Source of the DNA: Chryseobacterium luteum | GTDB taxonomy: Bacteria > Bacteroidota > Bacteroidia > Flavobacteriales > Weeksellaceae | NCBI RefSeq assembly: GCF_000737785.1 | Contig: NZ_JPRO01000007.1 | Span: 124,001 to 188,000 of the forward strand | Reading direction: 5' to 3' | DNA length: 64,000 nucleotides | In this document: piece by piece, positions 25,371-35,572 of the stretch | Position numbering within the stretch: the first letter of the stretch is position 1 | Layout of the letters: each line of letters begins with the position of its first letter | Translations under genes and position numbers: made by a program | The notes under the pieces: model-generated | Databases searched by the model: none | Told to the model about the DNA's origin: nothing | The model's input: the letters and a program-made list of their open reading frames with translations, nothing else

Positions 25371-26801
25371 ATGAAAGAAATTAATATCAGAAATATCGCG
25401 ATAACATTTGCCGTTGCGCTGATCATATGGTTTATTCCGGCTCCGGAAGGGGTCGCAGAAAATGCATGGCATCTGTTTGCTATTTTTGCAGCCACCATTT
25501 TGGGAATTATACTTAAAGCGGCTCCTATGGGAACCATGTGTATGATGGCTATTGCGTTTACAGCGCTTAGCCAGGTGGCCGCTCCCGGAGATGCAGCAAA
25601 ATCCATCACAAAAGCACTCTCCGGATTCGGGGATAAGGTGATCTGGCTGATCGGGATCTCATTCTTTATTGCCCGAGGATTTATTAAAACCGGACTTGGA
25701 AACCGGATTGCGTTTTTATTTATCAGGATCTTCGGTAAAAGCTCATTGGGACTCGCCTACGGGCTTGGACTTGCCGATGTCTGTCTGGCTCCCGCTATTC
25801 CGAGTAATACAGCAAGAGGAGGAGGAATTATATACCCGATCATGAAATCTATGGCAATAAGCTTCGATTCTGTTCCTGAGAAACCGGAAACCCACAGGAA
25901 ACTTGGCGCTTTCCTTACTTTGAACAGTTATTACATGAACCTTATCTCTTCTTCCATGTTCCTTACCGGAACTGCGAGTAACCCGATGTGTCAGAAATTT
26001 GCAGCAAATCTAGGAATTAATATTACATGGATGTCATGGGCTGCAGCTGGCTTTGTGCCGGGATTGGTTGCATTTTTTGTAGTTCCGTTGGTTCTGTACA
26101 AATTATATCCGCCTGAATTGAAAAAAACAGGTGATGCACCGAAAATGGCTGCACAGAAATTAAAAGAAATGGGACCTATTTCCAGAAACGAATGGCTGAT
26201 GCTGCTGGCTTTCTTCATTCTTTTAGCCCTTTGGATATTCGGAGGAACATTATCTGTAGATGCTACTACGACGGCTTTCATCGGACTTACCATGCTGCTG
26301 CTTACTTCAGTGCTGACCTGGGAAGACATCAAAGGTGAAAAAGGAGCCTGGGACACGATTGTCTGGTTTGCTGTTCTGGTGATGATGGCCAGTTCTTTAA
26401 ATGAACTCGGTTTTATCGGCTGGTTCAGTGACCTGATTAAAGTAAAAATAGGCGGATTAAGCTGGCAGATTGCTTTTCCGGTGATTATTGTTGTCTATTT
26501 CTTCAGCCATTATATTTTCGCAAGTGCAACAGCTCATGTGGCAGCTATGTATGCGGCCTTATTAGGAGTTGGTGTTTCTTTGGGAATTCCACCGATGTTG
26601 CTGGCGATGATGCTTGGTTTCTTAGGTTCAATTTACGGGGTACTTACCCATTACGGCCACGGTCCGGCTCCTGTATTCTACGGAAGTGGCTATGTCGAGC
26701 TTAAAGCCTGGTGGCTGAGGGGTCTTGAAATCGGGATCGTGTTACTCGTCATCTACATGGTAGTCGGAGGACTTTGGATGAAAGTTTTAGGATATTATTA
26801 A
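25371..26801 (+). CDS. DASS family anion transporter (di/tricarboxylate)
   Basis: 476 aa with about 12 hydrophobic segments. Hallmarks of the SLC13/CitT family: LAPAIPSNTARGGGIIYPIM and SSSMFLTGTASNPMCQKFAA (the two SNT-like substrate/sodium motifs), and FSHYIFASATAHVAAMYAAL near the C-terminus. It is an inner-membrane importer or antiporter of C4-dicarboxylates or citrate. It lies between porin and sdhC with 16-21 bp gaps, suggesting coupled uptake and oxidation of succinate or fumarate. Confidence 0.9.
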   Translation: MKEINIRNIAITFAVALIIWFIPAPEGVAENAWHLFAIFAATILGIILKAAPMGTMCMMAIAFTALSQVAAPGDAAKSITKALSGFGDKVIWLIGISFFIARGFIKTGLGNRIAFLFIRIFGKSSLGLAYGLGLADVCLAPAIPSNTARGGGIIYPIMKSMAISFDSVPEKPETHRKLGAFLTLNSYYMNLISSSMFLTGTASNPMCQKFAANLGINITWMSWAAAGFVPGLVAFFVVPLVLYKLYPPELKKTGDAPKMAAQKLKEMGPISRNEWLMLLAFFILLALWIFGGTLSVDATTTAFIGLTMLLLTSVLTWEDIKGEKGAWDTIVWFAVLVMMASSLNELGFIGWFSDLIKVKIGGLSWQIAFPVIIVVYFFSHYIFASATAHVAAMYAALLGVGVSLGIPPMLLAMMLGFLGSIYGVLTHYGHGPAPVFYGSGYVELKAWWLRGLEIGIVLLVIYMVVGGLWMKVLGYY

Positions 26802-26817
26802 TCATTAAATAAAAAAT

Positions 26818-27474
26818 ATGCTGTCAACCTTGTCAAGAAAAATGCTGATGTGCCTTACAGGACTGTTCCTGAGCTTCTTCCTGCTGATCCATTTCCTGGG
26901 AAACCTCCAGCTGTTTCTTCCACCGGAGCAGGCCCATCTGCAGTTTAATGCGTATTCGCATTTTCTGTCAGGAAATATCCTGATCAAAATGGTTTCGTAT
27001 GTACTGTATGCAAGTATTATCCTGCATGCTCTGGATGGACTGATCATTACTTTAAAAAATAAAAAGTCGGGAGGTAGTTATCAGTCGGAAAGGCGTGGAA
27101 GAGCCAGCCAATGGTATTCCCGGAATATGGGAATTCTCGGCACTCTGATCCTGATCTTTCTGGTGATCCACTTTCAGAATTTCTGGTATGTCTACAAATT
27201 TGGAAATCCACCACTGGATGACAATGGAAATAAAGATCTGTACATTCTGGTAGTGGCTGTTTTCAAAGAATGGTGGTATGTCATCATTTATGTAATATCA
27301 ATGGCAGCTTTATGCTATCATCTGATCCACGGGATTCACAGTGCAGCCCGAACACTCGGATTGTATCATCCTAAATTTGTCAAATGGTTCAAAACCGCCG
27401 GAATTGTCTATTCAGTCATGATCAGTATAGGTTTTGCTCTAATGCCCGTTTACATATTCTTTACAGCCCATTAA
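26818..27474 (+). CDS. sdhC: Succinate dehydrogenase/fumarate reductase cytochrome b subunit
   Basis: 218 aa with five membrane helices, the single large anchor of type B enzymes that carries two hemes b. Histidines in suitable places: [12 protein letters not shown] (helix 1), [12 protein letters not shown] (helix 2), [20 protein letters not shown] and [16 protein letters not shown]. It passes electrons between menaquinone and the iron-sulfur subunit. The reading frame is followed after 11 bp by sdhA. Confidence 0.9.
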   Translation: MLSTLSRKMLMCLTGLFLSFFLLIHFLGNLQLFLPPEQAHLQFNAYSHFLSGNILIKMVSYVLYASIILHALDGLIITLKNKKSGGSYQSERRGRASQWYSRNMGILGTLILIFLVIHFQNFWYVYKFGNPPLDDNGNKDLYILVVAVFKEWWYVIIYVISMAALCYHLIHGIHSAARTLGLYHPKFVKWFKTAGIVYSVMISIGFALMPVYIFFTAH

Positions 27475-27485
27475 ACAGAAAAGTC

Positions 27486-29402
27486 ATGATTTTAAATTCA
27501 AAAATACCACAAGGCCCGTTGGAACAAAAATGGGATAATTATAAAAAGAAAGCTAAGCTCGTCAATCCTGCCAACCGTAAAAAGCTGGACATTATTGTCG
27601 TAGGAACCGGGCTTGCAGGAAGTTCTATTGCTGCTTCTCTGGGTGAAATGGGTTACAATGTTAAATCATTCTGCTTCCAGGACAGCCCGAGAAGGGCGCA
27701 TTCCGTAGCAGCACAAGGCGGTGTTAATGCCGCTAAAAATTATAAAAATGACGGGGACAGCGTTTACAGAATGTTTGCCGATACCCTGAAAGGCGGAGAT
27801 TTCAGAGCCCGTGAAGCCAATGTTTACCGGATGGCAGAATGTTCTTTAAACCTCATCGACCAGGCCATGGCGCAGGGTGTTCCCTTCGGACGTGAATATG
27901 GCGGCTATCTCAACAACCGTTCATTCGGTGGTGTTCAGGTGAGCCGGACGTTTTATGCAAGAGGACAGACGGGACAGCAGCTGCTATTGGGAGCCTATCA
28001 GGCACTGATGAGGCAGGTCGGAAAAGGTACCGTACAGCTGTATTCCAGACATGAAATGCTCGATCTGGTCATGATCGATGGTAAAGCAAGGGGAATCATT
28101 GTACGGAATTTAGATACCGGAGAAATTGAAAGACATGCTGCTCATGCTGTTGTTCTCGCAACCGGAGGTTATGGAAAAATTTATTACCTGTCAACCCTGG
28201 CGATGGGATGCAATGGTTCTGCGATCTGGCGGGCTCACAAAAAAGGAGCTTTAATGGCTTCCCCAAGCTGGATCCAGGTGCATCCTACTTCGCTTCCGCA
28301 GTCCGGAGATTATCAGTCCAAATTAACCTTAATGTCAGAATCATTGCGTAATGACGGAAGGATCTGGGTTCCTTCAAAAGCTGATGAAACCAGACTACCT
28401 AATGATATTCCGGAAAACGAAAGAGATTATTATCTGGAACGTCGGTATCCTGCTTTTGGAAACCTGGCTCCGAGAGATATCTCGTCCCGTGCTGCCAAGG
28501 AAAGAATTGATGCAGGTTATGGAATCGGGCCACTGAAAAATGCTGTTTATCTTGATTTTTCCAAAGCGATCAGAGAACAGGGAAAGGAAAAGATTCAGGA
28601 GAAATATGGAAATTTATTTGATATGTACCTTAAGATCACAGGATACAATGCTTATAATGAACCGATGATGATCTCTCCTTCTGCCCATTTTTCGATGGGT
28701 GGGCTTTGGGTAGATTATGAGCTGATGACCACTATTCCGGGACTTTTTGCTTTGGGTGAGGCTAATTTTGCGGATCATGGGGCCAACAGGCTGGGAGCCA
28801 ATTCACTGCTGCAGGCTTCTGTTGACGGGTATTTTATCGCACCTTATACCATTGCCAATTATCTTGCCGATGAAATCCATACAGGAAAAATTTCAGCGGA
28901 TGGTCCTGAGTTTGAAGCCACCGAAAATGCTGTTAAAAAACAGATTCTGAATTTTATAAGCATCAGGGGCACTAAAACTGTTGACTATTTCCATAAAACG
29001 CTGGGAAAACTCTTATACGATTACTGCGGGCTGGCCAGAAATGAAGAAGGTCTGAAATATGCTATCGAAGAAATCAGGAAACTAAAACAGGAATTTTACC
29101 GGGATGTACGGGTTTCCGGACAAGGAGATACGATGAATACGGAACTTGAAAAAGCAGGCCGCATTGCCGATTATTTCGAGATCGGTGAGCTGATGTGTTA
29201 TGATGCTTTAACCCGAAACGAATCCTGCGGTGCCCATTTCAGAGAAGAATTTCAAACCCCGGACGGAGAAGCTCTAAGGAATGACGCTGAGTATCAGTTT
29301 ATCTCCGCATGGGCATGGAAAGGTGAAAACAAAGAACCTGAACTGATCAAAGAACCGCTGATATTTGAAGAAATACAGCCCACAGTAAGAAGCTACAAAT
29401 AA
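27486..29402 (+). CDS. sdhA: Succinate dehydrogenase/fumarate reductase flavoprotein subunit
   Basis: 638 aa starting at ATG 27486 ([20 protein letters not shown]); an open frame further upstream overlaps sdhC and is not expected to be used. FAD-binding [20 protein letters not shown], covalent FAD His in [31 protein letters not shown] and [13 protein letters not shown] (active-site His and Arg). It oxidises succinate or reduces fumarate. It differs at many sites from the usual Chryseobacterium core SdhA that I recall, so it may be a second, transporter-linked copy; this needs the rest of the genome. Confidence 0.93.
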   Translation: MILNSKIPQGPLEQKWDNYKKKAKLVNPANRKKLDIIVVGTGLAGSSIAASLGEMGYNVKSFCFQDSPRRAHSVAAQGGVNAAKNYKNDGDSVYRMFADTLKGGDFRAREANVYRMAECSLNLIDQAMAQGVPFGREYGGYLNNRSFGGVQVSRTFYARGQTGQQLLLGAYQALMRQVGKGTVQLYSRHEMLDLVMIDGKARGIIVRNLDTGEIERHAAHAVVLATGGYGKIYYLSTLAMGCNGSAIWRAHKKGALMASPSWIQVHPTSLPQSGDYQSKLTLMSESLRNDGRIWVPSKADETRLPNDIPENERDYYLERRYPAFGNLAPRDISSRAAKERIDAGYGIGPLKNAVYLDFSKAIREQGKEKIQEKYGNLFDMYLKITGYNAYNEPMMISPSAHFSMGGLWVDYELMTTIPGLFALGEANFADHGANRLGANSLLQASVDGYFIAPYTIANYLADEIHTGKISADGPEFEATENAVKKQILNFISIRGTKTVDYFHKTLGKLLYDYCGLARNEEGLKYAIEEIRKLKQEFYRDVRVSGQGDTMNTELEKAGRIADYFEIGELMCYDALTRNESCGAHFREEFQTPDGEALRNDAEYQFISAWAWKGENKEPELIKEPLIFEEIQPTVRSYK

Positions 29403-29415
29403 AAAACAGAAAATT

Positions 29416-30165
29416 ATGGATTTACATCTTAAGATATGGAGACAGAAAGACAGACAAAGCGAAGGGAAACTGGTCAGCTATGACCTGAAAGAGCTGAATC
29501 CCCACATGTCTTTCCTGGAAATGCTGGATACTTTAAATGAAAAGCTCATTACTGAAGGCGACGAACCTGTAGAATTCGATCATGACTGCCGTGAAGGAAT
29601 CTGCGGACAGTGCGGAATGATGATCAACGGAATTGCCCACGGACCTTTAAAAAATACAACAACCTGCCAGCTTCACTTACGGTCTTTCAAGAACGGTGAA
29701 ACTATTTTAATCGAGCCTTTCCGTGCTGAAGCTTTTCCTGTAAAAAAAGATCTTAAAGTGGACCGTTCGGCTTTTGACAGAATTATTTCGTCAGGCGGGT
29801 TTGTTTCTGTAAATACGGGTCAGGCTCCTGATGCCACAGCTATTGCCATTACCCATCAAATAGCCGAGGAAGCGTTTGATTCTGCTGCCTGTATCGGCTG
29901 TGGAGCCTGTGTTGCCACCTGCAAAAACGGAAGTGCGGCGTTATTTACTTCTGCGAAAATCACTCATATGGTCCTTCTTCCCCAGGGTAAAGAGGAAAGA
30001 AGCGAACGTGTGCTGAATATGGTCAGCCAAATGGATACAGAGTTATTCGGGCACTGTTCCAATACGGAAGCCTGTGAAGTGGAATGTCCTCAGGGAATTT
30101 CTGTGCTGAATATTGCGAGAATGAACTATGAGTACGGAAGAGCGCTGTTTTTCAGGAAAAAGTAA
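29416..30165 (+). CDS. sdhB: Succinate dehydrogenase/fumarate reductase iron-sulfur subunit
   Basis: 249 aa. [2Fe-2S] motif FDHDCREGICGQCGMMING, [4Fe-4S] motif CIGCGACVATCKNGS, and a CSNTEACEVECPQGI segment for the remaining clusters. It is last in the porin-transporter-sdhCAB operon, 13 bp after sdhA, and is the electron wire between flavoprotein and cytochrome b. Confidence 0.93.
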   Translation: MDLHLKIWRQKDRQSEGKLVSYDLKELNPHMSFLEMLDTLNEKLITEGDEPVEFDHDCREGICGQCGMMINGIAHGPLKNTTTCQLHLRSFKNGETILIEPFRAEAFPVKKDLKVDRSAFDRIISSGGFVSVNTGQAPDATAIAITHQIAEEAFDSAACIGCGACVATCKNGSAALFTSAKITHMVLLPQGKEERSERVLNMVSQMDTELFGHCSNTEACEVECPQGISVLNIARMNYEYGRALFFRKK

Positions 30166-30186
30166 TTTTGAAAAGTATCCTTGAAC

Positions 30187-30219
30187 ATCCTTGTCAAGGT
30201 TCAGCACCTTGACAAGGAT
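30187..30219. repeat. Perfect palindrome after sdhB (ATCCTTGTCAAGGT)
   Basis: A 14-bp perfect stem with loop TCAGC; no T-run on either side. It sits between convergent genes and may be a dispersed palindrome rather than a standard terminator. Confidence 0.7.
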
Positions 30220-30265
30220 AACTTCCGGCCCCCTCTTCCAGTTTCAAGTCACATGCTATTCATTT

Positions 30266-31039
30266 TTAAGGGTTCATAATGGCTACCACTCTGGCCGGAG
30301 CTGCAGAACCGCCTACAATTTTCAATGGAAATACGCTGACTTTAAATCCTGAAGGAGGCAATGCACTGAGATTGGTAAGCTGCTCGATATGCAGGTATTC
30401 TTTTTTTATACCGACACGGTGGCCTTCCCAGAAATATTCGGGGTCATTGAGCTCTCTTGCTTTTTTGGCCATATATTTTAACGGAAGATCCCATCCCCAC
30501 TGATCGATTCCCATTACTTTCACACCCTGATCAATCAGCCATTCGGTGGCTTCCTTGCTCATTCCTGTTCCTTTTTCTACGAAATCCGGAGTTCCCATCA
30601 TTTTATCACGGTCTGTCCTGATCAGGACAATATTTCCTTCCTGAATAGAAATTCCGTTTTTATCCAGATCTTTTTTAAGATCATCAATGGTGATTGCTGC
30701 GAAATCTTCTTTGTGGGTACAGTCGATGACAATACCGTCGCCATAGCACCACTCTAAAGGGATCTGATCAATCGTTTTGGCTGGTTTTCCTTCTACAACA
30801 GGACCGTAATGCCAGGGAGCATCAATATGTGTGGTGGCATGAAGTCCCATATTTTTGATGGAGTCATCTGCCCATCCTGTCCAGTTTTTTGGAAAAAGCC
30901 TGAACGGAAGATTTAATGCCAGGCGGATCAGCCAGTGCGATTTTTTATGCGACTTGTGCCTGATCTTAACCCTCATGAACCAGGGATCTCCGGCATTATA
31001 CTGGATCGGTTTCGATAGGTCGATAATAGTTGTTTTCAT
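30266..31039 (-). CDS. Cyclase family protein (kynurenine formamidase-like metal hydrolase)
   Basis: 257 aa. Metal-binding motif GLHATTHIDAPWHYG (HxxTHxDxxxH pattern) is typical of the cyclase/KynB superfamily, and IVLIRTDRD and VMGIDQWGWDLP follow. Members hydrolyse N-formylkynurenine or related amides, or have other metal-dependent hydrolase activities. No tryptophan catabolism genes lie nearby, so the substrate is unknown. It is a single gene with no signal peptide. Confidence 0.85.
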   Translation of the reverse strand: MKTTIIDLSKPIQYNAGDPWFMRVKIRHKSHKKSHWLIRLALNLPFRLFPKNWTGWADDSIKNMGLHATTHIDAPWHYGPVVEGKPAKTIDQIPLEWCYGDGIVIDCTHKEDFAAITIDDLKKDLDKNGISIQEGNIVLIRTDRDKMMGTPDFVEKGTGMSKEATEWLIDQGVKVMGIDQWGWDLPLKYMAKKARELNDPEYFWEGHRVGIKKEYLHIEQLTNLSALPPSGFKVSVFPLKIVGGSAAPARVVAIMNP

Positions 31040-31082
31040 GGAATAAAGATATTGAGAAAGATTAAAAAAGTAAAGAGACGGA

Positions 31083-32042
31083 TCAAAATCCGGGTATCGT
31101 TATTTTCTTAGGATCGTTTTCGTCATACATGATTTCAATGGTGCCCTGTTTTGGTACAGATGAAAGATCCAGAAGGGTTATGATCTTTTTGCAGACTGCA
31201 ATGTGCTCAATGCCTTTATAATCTTTAAAGCTCACCTGAAACATGATCTGTGGCTGGTCATTCACGGTAAGTCCGGTCTGGCTTACGCTGATTATCTGCG
31301 CCTGTGCGTTTCTTCCGGCAAAAAGGATACGTTCTTCTTTTTTATTCTTCACGAATTTTCCAACGATCAGCTTATATACCAATAAGGTTAAGAGGAACAT
31401 AACACCACTGAAAATAATCGGATGCATAAAAGTAAGAAACCTCCATCCGAAATCAAATGATTCCCTAAGGTAAAAATAACTGTAAAGTCCTATGATATAA
31501 GCGATCATGAATACCACAAATACGATCCTCATGATCATATTTATAACTTTAAATTTGGTTTGTGCCCCGCTTAGAATAAAATAAGGTTCCCTGGAAGTAT
31601 CAGGATTCAGAAGAACTTTAACCGTTTTTCCAACATCAAATCTTTTTTCCTGTGGCTTTGTATCATAGAACATCATTTCATGCCGGATCAGCGTGTCACT
31701 GAGATTTTTAAAGGAAAGGACAATATGGATCAGATTGATATGGGTCCCTGGATTATATTTTACAAGCTTATAGTCTGTAATTTCAGCTTCCCTCGGAATT
31801 CCGTTCTGTACAATACGGCTGATGGTATTTTTTTCCTTAAAGGTTTTAATGAGAAGATGGTTGATCAGAAAAGTTAAAACATAAATCCATATAAGCAAAG
31901 AAAAACCGAGATATACATAGCTCACTGCCAATGTATTTCTCGGTTCTGTTGTCATTTCCGAAATCGTCATATAAATAAAGATCGGAAACGGTATGCAGAA
32001 AAAAAGCATATAAAGGGTCCAGAAAATGATCATAAATTTCAT
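31083..32042 (-). CDS. Membrane protein with repeated TM-pair/beta domain (DUF3592-like)
   Basis: 319 aa with four TM helices in two pairs: IIFWTLYMLFFCIPFPIFIY and SYVYLGFSLLIWIYVLTFLI early, then IVFVVFMIAYIIGLYSYFYL and MHPIIFSGVMFLLTLLVYKL. Each pair is followed by a soluble beta-rich stretch with similar wording (REAEITDYKLVKYNPG; AQAQIISVSQTGLTVND), and a C-terminal VKVLLNPD/IEIMYDEND-like ending in each. This internal duplication resembles DUF3592 proteins. Function unknown. Confidence 0.68.
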   Translation of the reverse strand: MKFMIIFWTLYMLFFCIPFPIFIYMTISEMTTEPRNTLAVSYVYLGFSLLIWIYVLTFLINHLLIKTFKEKNTISRIVQNGIPREAEITDYKLVKYNPGTHINLIHIVLSFKNLSDTLIRHEMMFYDTKPQEKRFDVGKTVKVLLNPDTSREPYFILSGAQTKFKVINMIMRIVFVVFMIAYIIGLYSYFYLRESFDFGWRFLTFMHPIIFSGVMFLLTLLVYKLIVGKFVKNKKEERILFAGRNAQAQIISVSQTGLTVNDQPQIMFQVSFKDYKGIEHIAVCKKIITLLDLSSVPKQGTIEIMYDENDPKKITIPGF

Positions 32043-32319
32043 AACTGTTTATTTTGCGGTGCGATATAAAGTTATGATATTATTTTTTAATCTGAATTCG
32101 GGATAAAATAGTTCTATTTTTCATAAGTTATGAAGTCTGAAGCTCGAAGAGGGAAGTTATTGAGGTCTGAAAAAACAACGATAACCCGGTTTTACTGTTC
32201 TTTAAAAACTACTTCATCAAATTTGAATACAACCGTCAGAAACAGTAAACCTAACAGTAACTTCCACCCTACCTCTTCCGGATTCCAATAACTTTAATCC
32301 GATTATTTAATGGTCTCCT

Positions 32320-33333
32320 TTACACTTCTTTATCGAAATAAAGTCTGTAGTATTTTCCTTTGTCATCCTCGCCCATTTCCAGCTTCTGCCTGTCGCCGTG
32401 GATGTAGATATGGAAATTTTTATCGAGTTTGATAATACTTTTGAAATGACGCTGGGTTTTCTTTACGGCCGCTTCACTGATAGGGAATTCTTCCGCAATA
32501 TTCACCTGCATATCCTGTTCGTAATCGGTTTTGAAATTCACAAAACTTTCGATCACGTGCTGATCTCCCAATACTTCACTGGCAAACTCATCCAGCTTAA
32601 ATTCTTCTTTTTCTTTAAAGAAATTGATGGATTTATTTAAGAAATCGGCCTGGTCTGCTTTTGATACTTCAAATTCCTGCGGAAGCTGCTTGGTGATATA
32701 GTCTTTGTAGACCATCAAAGCTTCCTGGGTGTGGAAATATTCGTCATCACGCTGTTTTACTTTCAGAAAATCTTCAAACCAGTAATACATATCTCCGTTT
32801 TTGTTGTTGTCTACTACAGAAAGTACATACCCGGTCTCTTTGTTATTGTTGTAGATTAAAGCTGCCTTATCTATTTTGGACAGACCGATTCCCTGGTCTT
32901 TTTCAATGTCAAAAGTTTCTTCCCGGGGAGAAATTTTGAGGAAAGATTCTCTTTTTTCCATCTTAAAGATCCCGATCTTGTCTACTTTATCCGGACGGTC
33001 GCTTTCTTCTTCAAAAAGTACAATAAACAGCTCTCCACCCTGAACTCTTGGATTCTCCGCTGCTTCAAAAAGATGTTTGGCGATATTTTCAGATTCCCAA
33101 AGGAACTTTGCTTTGTCTTCAAAGATCTCAGATACGGAACTGTAGACCGGATTATTGACCAAATAAGTGTCACTGTAAAAATTGAAGGTCTCTTCTGATT
33201 TAAAAGAGCCTAAAAAGTAATCTTCAAGCAGCTCTGCCATTCCTTCTTCCAGTTTCAGCTCTTCCTGAGACAGTGTTAAAGATTCTCCGTTGATTTTATT
33301 TCCTACTCTGTGTACTATAATTTTTGAAAACAT
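32320..33333 (-). CDS. Nucleoid-associated protein NA37/NdpA (YejK) family
   Basis: 337 aa without signal or TM. N-terminal SKIIVHRVGNKINGESLTLS, GGELFIVLFEEESDRPDKVD, IGLSKIDKAALIYNNNKETG, and C-terminal IAEEFPISEAAVKKTQRHFK match the 37-kDa nucleoid-associated protein family. Proteobacterial YejK binds DNA and interacts with topoisomerases. The 32043-32319 gap before it holds an imperfect inverted repeat around GAAGAGG motifs and no gene. Confidence 0.85.
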   Translation of the reverse strand: MFSKIIVHRVGNKINGESLTLSQEELKLEEGMAELLEDYFLGSFKSEETFNFYSDTYLVNNPVYSSVSEIFEDKAKFLWESENIAKHLFEAAENPRVQGGELFIVLFEEESDRPDKVDKIGIFKMEKRESFLKISPREETFDIEKDQGIGLSKIDKAALIYNNNKETGYVLSVVDNNKNGDMYYWFEDFLKVKQRDDEYFHTQEALMVYKDYITKQLPQEFEVSKADQADFLNKSINFFKEKEEFKLDEFASEVLGDQHVIESFVNFKTDYEQDMQVNIAEEFPISEAAVKKTQRHFKSIIKLDKNFHIYIHGDRQKLEMGEDDKGKYYRLYFDKEV

Positions 33334-33368
33334 GTCCTGAATAATTTGGAGTGCAAAGATAATTTTTT

Positions 33369-34523
33369 TTAATGCGAATGCATATTATAAATCAAACTTA
33401 AAAGAAAAATAAACAACATACTTGGTATAATCCAATTGATAATTCTAATTCCTAACATCCAATTTTCTTGTCTGTTTAATTCATTATCAGTTTCCAAAAA
33501 AGATTTCAATATCATGTTATTTAAACTTAAAATTTTACTTTTATTTTTATCTAAAAATATATTTTTATAATTATCAATATTTGTCTTGATTATTTCTAGA
33601 GCAGACTTTTGATTTTTAATAAAAGAATCCATCATAAAAGCAAAAAACACAGATGAAGCAATCACGAATATATTTTTAATATTAAATGGTTCACTAGTAT
33701 CAAAAGCAGTGAAACCTAAAATTATTGTTGCAGGTATTATAATTAATTTATTTTGAGAATCATTAACAACAGTTCTTAAATTCTTTGAAAAATCTAGAAC
33801 AGAATTATCCAATTCCGTTTTTACTTTACTATAGGAAAAATTCCTTAAATAATATTCATAGCCTATTATACATTTTTCATAAAAATCAGAGAAATTATAA
33901 AATAAATACTTAAATTTTTCCTTCTCATTTACTTCTTCTAAAAAACTTATAAGCTCACTTTTGAAAATCACTTTGATTTCTTTTGACAATTTATCATAAT
34001 CTTCAATGAACTTTTCAAACAAATTTTCGACTAGAATATATTTGTTTTTTGGTAAGATTTCTGCAGTAAATTCATAATAAATTTTCAAATACCTATTATC
34101 TGAATAAATTAGCAATTTCTTATCAATATCATCATTTGAAATATTTATGATAAATTCTTTTATTGAAATAATATCATTGTAGTTTTTTATAAAAAAATTA
34201 CTTATGCTTTTTTCTGTACAATTAATTTCTAAAATATAAAACTCTTTACTTTTATCTTTAGTATGAAATTTTACAAAATCATCACAAGTTGTATAAAAAT
34301 TATGGCTTCTCAATAATGTCCAAGATAAATCAAATTTATATTCTTTACCAATTATTAAATCTGTACCAAAAACTTCTGAACCTTTTTCATCGAAGATATT
34401 ATCAATTTCGATTCTTTTTAATAACTCTATTTGTCCAGATTCTGTTATGAAAAATGAAAACGTACATAAATTAGACGTTTCACTTATTTTAAAAGAAAAT
34501 AGGTTTATCAAAAATTCTAACAT
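33369..34523 (-). CDS. Three-TM membrane protein coupled to a divergent NA37 protein
   Basis: 384 aa, very rich in K, N, I and F. A soluble N-terminal part of about 255 residues is followed by two TM segments (KLIIIPATIILGFTAFD; IFVIASSVFFAFMMDSF), a helical stretch, and a C-terminal TM (IINWIIPSMLFIFLLSLIYN). I do not recognise the family. Its ATG overlaps the preceding stop (TAATG at 34521-34525), so it is translationally coupled to the NA37-like gene. It could be a membrane effector or sensor of a two-gene defence-like system; this is inference from architecture, AT-richness and position. Confidence 0.62.
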   Translation of the reverse strand: MLEFLINLFSFKISETSNLCTFSFFITESGQIELLKRIEIDNIFDEKGSEVFGTDLIIGKEYKFDLSWTLLRSHNFYTTCDDFVKFHTKDKSKEFYILEINCTEKSISNFFIKNYNDIISIKEFIINISNDDIDKKLLIYSDNRYLKIYYEFTAEILPKNKYILVENLFEKFIEDYDKLSKEIKVIFKSELISFLEEVNEKEKFKYLFYNFSDFYEKCIIGYEYYLRNFSYSKVKTELDNSVLDFSKNLRTVVNDSQNKLIIIPATIILGFTAFDTSEPFNIKNIFVIASSVFFAFMMDSFIKNQKSALEIIKTNIDNYKNIFLDKNKSKILSLNNMILKSFLETDNELNRQENWMLGIRIINWIIPSMLFIFLLSLIYNMHSH

Positions 34524-35572
34524 TACATATGTTTTTTTACTTGAACTGCTAATTCCTGAGGTATATCTTCAATTAGCATTGAATTTGTTTTTTCATCATA
34601 TTTAATTCTTGTGCCAATTAATGTATTATCAAACTCAATTATAAAATCCTCGTTTTTCGATTTATATCTTGTTTTTGTCAAAAGCTTAATGATATTCCTA
34701 TCAATACTAATTATAGGATTAACAGAATATTTTTCGTCTGAAGCAAAATGTGCAAAATCTTCAGTATTTTCCTCATCGATAATTCTTGAAATGTCATTAA
34801 GAAATACACCTTTTCCATTCCTATCATTTTCAAGGCAATGTAACTTTATTTTATCTAATAATTTATCCCGTTCATTTTTATCATTAATCTTATCATTTAG
34901 ATAATCTTTAATTGCGGTAACCAATTTTTTAGAACCTGCAGTTTTCGTTGTCCTATCTGCACAACCTATAAAATATTGAAAATATTGAGATATATTTTTC
35001 AATCCACTTCTAAATGATAAATATGTGTCTATTTCCTCATTACCATTTTTAAACTCCTGCCATCTAGAAACATTTATTAATGATGCAACATCAATTTTAC
35101 TTAAATCAATACTTTCAATTTCGCTTAAAGTTAAATCTTCAGTAAAAAAATAGCCTTCTTTATTGTTTATTGCCAAAACTAAAAAGTATTCACTATTAGT
35201 TGTTGTATTTAAGTAATCTGCAAAGACTAGGAACCCTCCCGAAGCAGGCTTTGTATTATCTAATATTTTTTTATATTGATGCATTAATTCTTGGGTCATT
35301 TCCAAAAAACCTAATTCTTCAGTAATATAATTATGTAATAAATTTTCAAATATTGATGATTCATTTTGTTCCTCAAATATTCCATAAGTTTTTCCTGTTC
35401 CTGAAAAAGATTTTTTAATGTCAGCAATAAAAAAAACTTCCTTTTTAGAAATCTCCAAAGCCTTCTTAGCAATTTTAATTTCCTTAACATTTTTTGATGG
35501 CTCCTTTATAATTTGGTGTATGATAATATTTTTTATTTTAATATCATGACCTTTCTGTTTTATTTCTGGCAT
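34523..35572 (-). CDS. Divergent nucleoid-associated protein NA37-like
   Basis: 349 aa. N-terminal KIKNIIIHQIIKEPSKNVKE, then GGFLVFADYLNTTTNSEYFL, LSEIESIDLSKIDVASLINV, DTYLSFRSGLKNISQYFQYF and IGCADRT. This order matches NA37/NdpA proteins, though it is far from the canonical copy just downstream. It lacks TM segments and is probably DNA-binding. It is clearly more AT-rich than its neighbours. It is first in a two-gene coupled unit with a membrane protein. KwaB-like (DUF4868) proteins are an alternative to test. Confidence 0.68.
   Translation of the reverse strand: MPEIKQKGHDIKIKNIIIHQIIKEPSKNVKEIKIAKKALEISKKEVFFIADIKKSFSGTGKTYGIFEEQNESSIFENLLHNYITEELGFLEMTQELMHQYKKILDNTKPASGGFLVFADYLNTTTNSEYFLVLAINNKEGYFFTEDLTLSEIESIDLSKIDVASLINVSRWQEFKNGNEEIDTYLSFRSGLKNISQYFQYFIGCADRTTKTAGSKKLVTAIKDYLNDKINDKNERDKLLDKIKLHCLENDRNGKGVFLNDISRIIDEENTEDFAHFASDEKYSVNPIISIDRNIIKLLTKTRYKSKNEDFIIEFDNTLIGTRIKYDEKTNSMLIEDIPQELAVQVKKHM

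Noticed and set aside
27384..27485. Upstream extension of sdhA
   Set aside because: It overlaps the end of sdhC in another frame; ATG 27486 gives the family-typical start.
32043..32319. Possible palindromic repeat around GAAGAGG motifs
   Set aside because: The arms match only loosely by eye; noted within the NA37 entry but not called as a separate element.
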